Source: Bettongia penicillata ogilbyi (taxonomy: Eukaryota; Chordata; Mammalia; Diprotodontia; Potoroidae). From it: DNA of 64,000 bases. The notes under the pieces are model-generated. The model was not told the DNA's origin and ran no database searches. It worked only from the letters and a program-made list of their open reading frames with translations. Location: contig JAJHZJ010000808.1 of assembly GCA_023548195.1 (NCBI GenBank), positions 1,266,182-1,330,181 on the forward strand, in the 5' to 3' direction. The position numbers and the translations under genes are program-made. Positions 56,673 through 64,000 of the stretch are shown one piece after another; positions within the stretch are counted from its first letter, which is position 1, and each line of letters starts with the position of its first letter.

Positions 56673-58193
56673 AAAGAAAACTTGACTTTCAAACACAAGA
56701 ATGAGAAGAAGCATGAAAAAGTAAACAGCAAAGAGAAGTCATAAGGGACTTACCAAAAGTGAACTGTTTATATTCCTACATGGAAAGACAATATTTGTAA
56801 CTCTTAAAATTTTTCAGTATCTGGGTAGTTGGTGGGACCACACACACACACGTACACATGTGCATGCACACACACACATATACACATGCATGCACATACA
56901 GAGACAGAGAGCACAGAGTGAATTGAATAGGATGGGACCATATCTTAAAAGAAATTAAGGTAAATGGTGAGAGAGAAATGTAGTGGGAGGAAAGAGGGTG
57001 AAATGGAATGGGGTAAATTATATCTCATTCAAAAGGCAAGCAGGAGACTTTTTAGTGGAGGGAAAAAGAGGAGAGCTGAGAAAAAAAACAAGAAGGTTAC
57101 CCTCATCACATTTGACTAAAGGAAGGAATAAAATCCACACTCATTTTGGTATGAAAACCTATCTTACAACACAGGAAAGTGGGGGAGAAGGAGATAAGCA
57201 ATGGTGGGGGGGGGATGATGGTAGGGAGGGCAATGGGAGGAGGGAGCAATTTGAAGTCAACACTCGGGGAGGGACAGGAATAAAAGACAGAATAGAAACA
57301 ATGTGGGGCAGGATAGGATGGAGGGAAATACAGTTAGTCTTATACAACACGACTATTATGGAAGTCATTTGCAAAATTACACAGATAGGGCCTATATTGA
57401 ATTGCCTGCCTTCCCAAAGGGAATGGGTGGGGAGGGAGGGATGGGGAGAATTTGGAACTCAAAGTTTTAGGAGCAACTGGTTAGTATTGTTGTTACTACT
57501 AGGAAATAAGAAATACAGTTAATGGGGAATAGAAAGTCATCTGGCCCTACAGGACAAAAGAGAAGATGGGGACAAGGGAAGGGAGGGATGATAGAAGAGA
57601 GGGAAGATTGGTGATAGGGGAAATTAGATTGCTCGGTGTATTGGGGTGGGGGGAGGGGAGAAAAGGGGAGAAAATTTGGAACCCAAAATTTTGTGAAAAT
57701 GAATGTAAAAAGTTAAATAAATAAATTTAAAAAAAAAAATGAGAGTGGAGGGGAGTAGAGCCAAGATGGCAGAGTAGAAAGACACACATACACTAACTCT
57801 TCCTCCACAGCCCATAAAATACCTGTGAAGAAGACTCTCAACAAATTCTAGAACAACAGAAGCCACAGAACAACAAAGTGGAGGAGATTTCCAGCCCAGA
57901 CAGAAAGGTCTGTCTCACTGGACACAGAGCAGAGCCCAGCCCAGCCTGGCCTTCAGGGCATGGTGCCAGGAGGAGGACCCAAGCAGGCCTTGGGGGTGGA
58001 ATACCCAGCCTCAGTAGCAGCAGTTTGCAGATCCCTCAACCCACAGGCACCAAAGGTCAGTGAGAGGGTTTTTTCAGCTGACTGAGAAGGGAGCAGGGTC
58101 TTCCCATAGCTCTGACCTTAAGCAGTGCAGCAGAGGCCAAATCAGGTGGCAGCAGCTCCCACAGTAACCTGCATCCATTTTTTGATGGTAAAA

Positions 58194-58375
58194 CCCCTGG
58201 GGGAACTAAACAGCTTATCCTTACCTCGGCCCTGTATAGCAGCCTTGCCCCAACCTAATGCTCCTGGGGAATTTGAGCAGCTGATCTTTATCTCACACTG
58301 AATGGAGGCCCTGCTCCCACCAAAAGCCCCTGGGAGAATAGAGCTGCTTATCTGAATCTCAGCCCCCAGTGCTGG
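58194..58375 (+). repeat. HAL1-C 5' UTR tandem monomers (about 3 x 67 bp)
   Basis: CCCCTGGGGGAACT-like starts at about 58194, 58261 and 58327 (steps of 67 and 66), each followed by GAGCAGCTTATC-like and CTGCCCCCACC-like segments. Homologous with the monomers in copy B. Confidence 0.75.
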
Positions 58376-58571
58376 CTTGGTGGAACTTGAGGCCAGGTGG
58401 CTGTGGAGAGGAAACTCTTACTCACACATTCTAGGCAAAAAGTCTTTGGTTGCTCCCAGACCAGTGTACACATTTGACTGTGCTACCCTGGAGGAACTGA
58501 GATCTTACAGATCCCCAGAGTATACCCTACTCTTGACAAATGACCCAAAAGTGAAGTAACTGGTTGGGGAA

Positions 58572-59640
58572 ATGCCCAAAAAAGGGGAAAAAAATAAGAC
58601 TGTAGAAGGTTACTGGCTTGGTGAACAGATATCTTCACCCATCCTTTCAGATGAGGAAGAACAATGCTTACCAGGAGGGAAAGACATAAAAGTCAAGGCT
58701 TCTATATCCCAAACATCCAAAATAAATATTCAATGGGCTCAGCCCATGGAAGAGCTCAAAAAGAATTGTGAAAATCAAGTAAGAGAGATGGAGAAAAAAT
58801 TGGGAAGAGAAATGAGAGAGATGCAAGAAAATCATGAAAAGCAAGTCAACAACTTACTAAAGGGGACCCAAAAAAATGCTGAAGAAAATAACACCTTGAA
58901 AAATAGGCTCACTCAATTGGTAAAAGAGGTTCAAAAAGCCAATGAGGAGAAGAATGCTGTAAAAAGCAGAATTTGCCAAATGGAAATGGAGGTTCAAAAG
59001 CTCACTGAAGAAAATAGTTCTTTCAAAATTAGAATGGAACAGATGGAGGCTAATGATTTTATGAAAACCAAGAAATTACAAAACAAAACCAAAAGAATGA
59101 AAAAATGGAAGAGAATGTGAAATATCTCATTGGAAAAACAACTGACCTGGAAAATAGATCCAGGAGAGACAATTTAAAAATTATGGGACTACTTGAAAGC
59201 CATGATCAAAAAAAGAGGCTACATATCATCTTTCATGAAATTATCAAGGAAAATTGCCCTGATATTCTAGAACCAGAGGGCAAAATAAGTATTCAAGGAA
59301 TCCACTGATCACCACATGAAAGAGATCCAAAAAGAGAAACTCCTAGGAACATTGTAGCCAAATTCCTGAGTTCCCAGGTCAAGGAGAAAATCTTGTAAGC
59401 AGCTAGAAAGAAACAATTTGAGTATTATGGAAATACAATCAGGATAACACAGGATCTGGCAGCTTCTACATTAAGGAATTGAAGGGCTTGGAATATCCTC
59501 TTCCAGAAGTCAAAAGAACTGGGATTAAAACCAAGAATCACCTACCCAGCAAAATTGAGCATAATACTTCGGGGGGAAAAATGGTCATTCAATGATATAG
59601 AGGACTTTCAAGTATTCATGATGAAAAGACCAGAACTCAA
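58572..59640 (+). pseudogene. HAL1-C ORF1 pseudogene
   Basis: It starts MPKKGEKNKT and is open for 182 codons through the coiled coil (58572-59120). Around 59100 the frame shifts: MEENVKYLIGKTTDLENRSR continues in the frame of 59105. It then meets a TGA near 59306 and further stops. The stretch equivalent to the double stop of copy B is open here (IQWAQPMEEL), so that lesion is private to B or its lineage. Confidence 0.85.
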
Positions 59641-60894
59641 GAGAAAATCTGACTTTCAAACATAAGAATCAAGAGAATCATGAAAAGGTAAACAGGAAAG
59701 AGAAATCATAAAGGACTTTCTAAAGCTTAACTGTTTACATTCCTACATGGAAAGACAATATTTGTAACTCTTGACACTTTTATCAGTATTTGAGTAGGTG
59801 GAGGTATTACACACACACACACGCACACATGCACGTGCACACACATGTGCACACACATAGACAGAGAGCACAGGTTGAATTGAATCAGAAGGGATGATAT
59901 CTATAAATAATGAAATTAAGGGGTGAGAGGGGAATATATTAGGAGGAGAAAGGGAGAAATGGAATGGGGCAAATTATCTCTCATAAAAGAGATAAGAAAA
60001 ATCTTTTTCAATGGAGGAGAAAAGGGAGGAGGTGAGAGAGGAAAAGTGAAGCTCACTCTCTTCACATGTGGCTTAAGGAGGGAATAACATGCTCACTCAA
60101 TTGGTATGAAAATCTGTCTTACACTACAGGAAAGTAGGGAAGAAGGGGACAAGTGGGGTGAGGGGGAAGATAAAAGGGAGGGCAAATGGGAGAAGGGGGT
60201 AATTAGAAGTAAACACTTTGGGGAAGGGACAAGATCAAATGAGAGAATAGAATAAATGGGGGACAGGGTAGGATGGAGGGAAATATAGTTAGTCTTACAC
60301 AACATGACTATTATGGAAGTCTTTTGCAAAATGACACATATACAGCCTGTACTGAATTGCTTGCCTTCTCAGTGGGGATGGATGGGGAGGGAGGGAGGGA
60401 GAAAAGTTGGAATTCCAAGTATTAGAAACAAATGTTGAGAACTGTTATTGCATATAACTGGGAAATAAGAAACATAGGTAATGGGATATAGAAATTTATC
60501 TTGCCCTACAAGAAAAGAGAGAAGATTGGGATAAGGGAAGGGTGGAATGTGATAGAAGGGAGGGCACAGTGAGGGAAGGGACAATCAGAATGCAAGGTGT
60601 TATGGGGTGGTGGGAGGGGAGAGATGGGGAGAAAAATTGGAACTCAAAATTTTGTGGAAATGAATGTCGAAATCTGAAAATAAATAAAACTAAACATAAA
60701 AAAAATAAAGGAGAAAGTAGAGACAACAACTGTATAGCCAAACAAGCTAGTAAGGTACCAGTCCAAACAAAGACAACCAGAGAAATAAATGTGTAGCCTC
60801 CAAGGTTCTGGGTCTGAGACAGAAAAAGCAATGGGTTTCCAAAAGAAAGGCCCAGAGTGGTCAAAAAGATCTCTGCAGGCCAAATTAAATTGGA

Positions 60895-61440
60895 TAAAAT
60901 TTTAAATAAGGACATATGTAAATTCTTACATGGATTTAAAAAGTCAACTTCACAACTAAAAGGGGGAGGGGTAACTAGTTAATAAGTAGTTCTTGGGGAA
61001 AAGATCTGGTATTCTTTGTTATATGGCACAGTTTTCAGGACATAAGGAAGGAAAAGGATATTGGGGGAAATTTAGGAGTCAGAAAAGCCGATTTAAAATG
61101 GTTATGTTTTGTTTTGTTTTTTTCAAAATAAGACAAGTAAAATTCTGGGACTTTTATCAGATTACAAACTCAATATAAATCAGCTATATGACACAGCAAC
61201 CAAAAAAAAAACCCTATGTTTATCCCAGTCTTCATTAAGATATCACTCTGATACCCAGAAGAAAAGAAGTCATTGTTTTGCCATATTGTGCCATGATTAG
61301 ACTACATCTGGAGTCCTATGTTCATTTCTGGGTGATCCCTTTTATCAAGGAACGATAAACTGGAAAACAGAGATCAGGTGAGTGTAAACTCATTTGATGG
61401 AACTAAAGATCCTTAATCTGAATGAAAGAAGACAATGGAG
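60895..61440 (+). repeat. CR1/L3 LINE fragment
   Basis: AAGGACATATGTAAATTCTT, CATGATTAGACTACATCTGG followed by AGTCCTATGTTCATTTCTGG, and CCTTAATCTGAATGAAAGAA follow the CR1/L3 order also seen at 16900 and 17780. Strongly diverged. Confidence 0.55.
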
Positions 61441-61539
61441 AAGCACAGAATGAAAGAAACCTCAGAGGACAGCTAGTCCAACTTATATAAAAATGCCCTT
61501 TTCCAGATCTACAGTTATTAGTAAAGCTGTGTGCTACAA

Positions 61540-61735
61540 CAGAATTGCTGCTGAATTTGATATCAGGAGATCTGAACTAAAATCCTAGTCCTGACACTTA
61601 CTACTTGTGTAAATTTAGGCCACTCACAACTTCTCTAAGCCTCTCCTTTATGAATTTGTAAAAATAAGGGAGCTGGATTAGGTAACTTCTACAGTCTGTG
61701 TCTCTGATTCCCAAGAAGTGATCATTCATCCTTTG
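61540..61735 (+). repeat. MIR-type SINE
   Basis: GGAGATCTGAACTAAAATCC, TAAGCCTCTCCTTTATGAAT and GGTAACTTCTACAGTCTGTG. Confidence 0.5.
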
Positions 61736-61979
61736 TATAAACTTGGCAGCCTAATCTACTTTTTGGGTAACTCGGATGTTTAGGTTTGTTTTTTTCTTAC
61801 TTGAAGCCTAAATATCTGTCTCACAATTTTCATCTCTTCCTCTGAGTTTTGCCCTCTGGTGCCAAGGTAAACCCATGTGTAATTCCCCTTCCAAATCACA
61901 GCCTCTTAAATTCTTGAAAACAGCTATCATTTATCCTTAAATCCTCTCTTTTCTCTCCATTGATCTCCAACCAAAGGCT

Positions 61980-62375
61980 CTCTGCCACGTTCTCCCCCTT
62001 TGGATAGTGGTTTTTCTTACATGAATAGATCTTAACATACTTTGCAACTCCAGACTTTTTTTATCTATTATATTCTTTTTGGCTTAAATGCAACCTTCTA
62101 GAGTCATATTCCAGTCGTGAAACTCATCCAATTAAGACTCAACAATACCTATTACCTAAATGACTGTTTTTGTATCTTTCCCTGGTCCCTCAGTGTCTGT
62201 GCCTTCACCCTAAGATGCCCTCCAGTTTAACCTGTGTACATCTCACATGGAAATAATTGCTTTCATGTTTTCTCCTTGATGGCAGGGACCTTGTTTTTTC
62301 CTTTGTTTGTATACTCAGTGCTTAAAATAGCACCACACATAGAGGAAGTGCTTAATAAATACTTATTGACTTGAA
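61980..62375 (+). repeat. L2 LINE 3' end
   Basis: TCTCCTTGATGGCAGGGACC and AGTGCTTAATAAATACTTAT are the L2 terminus; upstream sequence is more diverged. Confidence 0.55.
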
Positions 62376-63180
62376 TTTTTTTTAAGTTTTAGTTTGTTTT
62401 TTTTTTGCCTAGTTGCTAATATTGGGATGAAGCCTAGTTATCCTTTATTTTTATATATACAGTTATCACTTCCACATCATGACTTTCCCCATCAAAGTTT
62501 TGATATATTGTAGGTCAGCATAAGAAATTAAATGGAAATTTGGGGGGAATTTTGTGGAAGCCACAAATGACACCGCATGCAATGGCTAGCAGATGATACA
62601 GAAAAAGTAAAGAAACCCAGAAATACATAAAATGTATGTATATTATTATATGATATCAATATATTTTATCTTTTAATGCCATCATAATTAAGACTTCTTC
62701 TCTGGAGGACCAAAAAATATTTATGCAGATTTTCCAGAGTGTGCTGCGTACGTGACCCCTCATGATGTAGCAGGGATAATTCTAATAATCTAGTTCACTC
62801 ATCCAGTATCTGAGGTGAAAAAACTCTGATAAATTTTGATTTGTATTTTTTGACATATGATGGCTTCCTTTTCTAAGATTACATGTTGCATACACACAGA
62901 AGGGAAACCACATTGGACACACCATCTTCATGCATTATCTTTGTGTCTGTATTTTACGTATATGCCTTATCTCTCTAACTAGACCATAAGAAACATGCAG
63001 GGCAGTTTTTTTTCTCTTTTGTACCCCTATCTTGCTGCAGGTCTTGGCTAACATGTTAGCTACTTGACTGATTACAAGTTCTCCATATTATTGCCTGGTA
63101 CTCCCACCTCAGATCTACCTATCCCTCAATTCCTTTTTTAAAATGTTTTATTGACACTTTTTTTAAAACCGCCATTGTCA
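62376..63180. other. Intergenic unique AT-rich sequence
   Basis: No gene or clear repeat recognised. Confidence 0.4.
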
Positions 63181-63186
63181 TTTCCA

Positions 63187-63223
63187 GATGACTCTCCTCG
63201 TATCAGATGACTCTCCTCGTATT
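63187..63223. repeat. 18-bp tandem duplication
   Basis: CAGATGACTCTCCTCGTAT occurs twice in direct succession. Confidence 0.85.
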
Positions 63224-63329
63224 CGTCAGAAACGAAAAAGCACAGTTAAATAAAATAAAGCATTGCCCATATTTAAAAACAAATACCTCATTGCATCTTT
63301 AATTCACCCTCGCTCAGCTAAAAGATGAG

Positions 63330-63860
63330 AGCATGTTTAATTCTCAGCCCCCTGACATCAATGTTCCTCCCTACCTCTCACCTAGGCTATTCCAAGTATC
63401 TCCTGGTCACTGGTCTTTCATCTTCCAATTCATCCTATACATTATATGCAGATTAATCTTTCTAACATGAATATGACCATCATTGAAGTAAACTTGAATG
63501 GTTTCTTATATATTTATCAAAGAAAGGCAAAAACTTCATAGCCAAGCATTCAAGACCCTTCAGTATTTGCCTCCACCCCACCTTACCAACCTTATCTTAT
63601 ATTAAATACCACCCTTTATGCACTCTCTGCCAAAGGCAAATTGAATAACTATTTTCTCTCAAATCAACTCACTTCTTTCCTAATTCCACACTATTGGACA
63701 TGCTGCTCCCCATGCTTGGAACGTTCCTCTCCTCTCTCTTTCTGTTAACATCCATCCCTTCCTTTAAGGCTCAGACCATCATCATCTCTTCCATTAAGCC
63801 CACTTGAATCCTCTCAGCCATAAGTGATCACTCTCTCATTTGATCTCATAGAATTGTGAT
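63330..63860 (+). repeat. L2 LINE 3' part
   Basis: AGATTAATCTTTCTAACATG, GACCCTTCAGTATTTGCCTC, GGACATGCTGCTCCCCATGC and CCATTAAGCCCACTTGAATC follow L2 order. Confidence 0.6.
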
Positions 63861-63894
63861 AGTCTAAATTGTATTACAAACTAGGCTGTATTTT

Positions 63895-64000
63895 AAAAAG
63901 GTAGTTAGGTGGTACAATGTTGGATCTGGAATCTAAATGACCTGAATTCAAATCTTGCCTCCAATACTTACTAGCTATGTGTGAGCTTAGACTAAGTCAC
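63895..64000 (+). repeat. tRNA-headed SINE, cut by window end
   Basis: GGTAGTTAGGTGGTACAATG, GAATTCAAATCTTGCCTCCA; continues beyond 64000. Confidence 0.65.

Larger units (their letters stand above)
54896..57735 (+). mobile_element. HAL1 copy B: near full-length half-L1, inserted in copy A
   Basis: About 2.84 kb: leader GGAGCCAAGATGGAGGAGTA, GC-rich 5' UTR with two 67-bp monomers (55336-55470), ORF1 (55605-56672), then directly a 3' UTR with (CA)n near 56840-56885, G-rich blocks and an A-rich tail. There is no ORF2 (endonuclease and reverse transcriptase), which makes it a HAL1 type that must be moved by L1 proteins. The target duplication AAAATGAGAGTGGAG is at 54881-54895 and again at about 57736-57750; the site TTTA/AAAA is typical for L1 endonuclease. 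Confidence 0.88.
57752..60708 (+). mobile_element. HAL1 copy C: full-length but decayed half-L1
   Basis: About 2.96 kb with leader GAGCCAAGATGGCAGAGTAG, 5' UTR with three monomers (58194-58375), ORF1 remains (58572-59640), and a 3' UTR with (CA)n (about 59812-59865), ending AATGTCGAAATCTGAAAATA with an A-rich tail. There is no ORF2. It differs clearly from copy B in sequence, so the two belong to different subfamilies or ages. Its 5' end abuts the right target duplication of copy B. Confidence 0.85.

Noticed and set aside
56983..57522. 179-codon open frame after HAL1-B ORF1
   Set aside because: It is purine-rich HAL1 3' UTR, low complexity, without a domain.

Overview
This is mammalian, almost certainly marsupial, nuclear DNA. 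It is AT-rich, has long introns and one promoter CpG island, and is crowded with retroposons: tRNA-headed SINEs, L2 and CR1/L3 LINE debris, short hAT-like DNA elements, and L1-type elements carrying only ORF1 (half-LINE-1, HAL1). The SINE and HAL1 types are ones I associate with marsupial genomes. I cannot name the species.

I recognise one protein-coding gene, RELL1 (receptor expressed in lymphoid tissues-like 1), on the minus strand. Exon 1 lies in the CpG island (coding part 41599-41692). Exon 2 (17189-17389) encodes the transmembrane helix. Exons 3 (12872-12943) and 4 (292-349) encode the first part of the cytoplasmic tail. All four have consensus splice sites and compatible phases (1, 1, 1, 2). 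The rest of the tail and the 3' UTR lie off the left edge. About half the protein (141 codons plus 2 bases) is encoded here. The exon 1 reading frame starts well but shows no hydrophobic signal peptide, which is unexpected for this family.

Layout: 1-291 is intron 4; 350-12871 is intron 3, with a split L2, SINEs and a 640-bp solo ERV LTR with a 4-bp target duplication; 12944-17188 is intron 2, with L2 copies, one split by a SINE; 17390-41598 is the 24-kb intron 1, with SINE-in-SINE nesting, two HAL1 fragments, DNA elements, and repeat-poor stretches at 31680-34140 and 39366-40790; 40790-42290 is the CpG island and promoter. The stretch 42300-64000 is intergenic sequence upstream of RELL1, with no gene I can support. 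It holds a (TC)52(AC)22 microsatellite, a degenerate tandem array of about 120-bp units that looks SINE-derived, and a nested cluster of three HAL1 elements (54393-60708).

No tRNA or rRNA gene, CRISPR array, operon or prokaryotic feature is present. Nothing here amounts to a new molecular system. The observations most worth checking are the HAL1 cluster with shared 67-bp 5'-UTR monomers, the RELL1 exon 1 anomaly, and the nested insertions that give relative ages.
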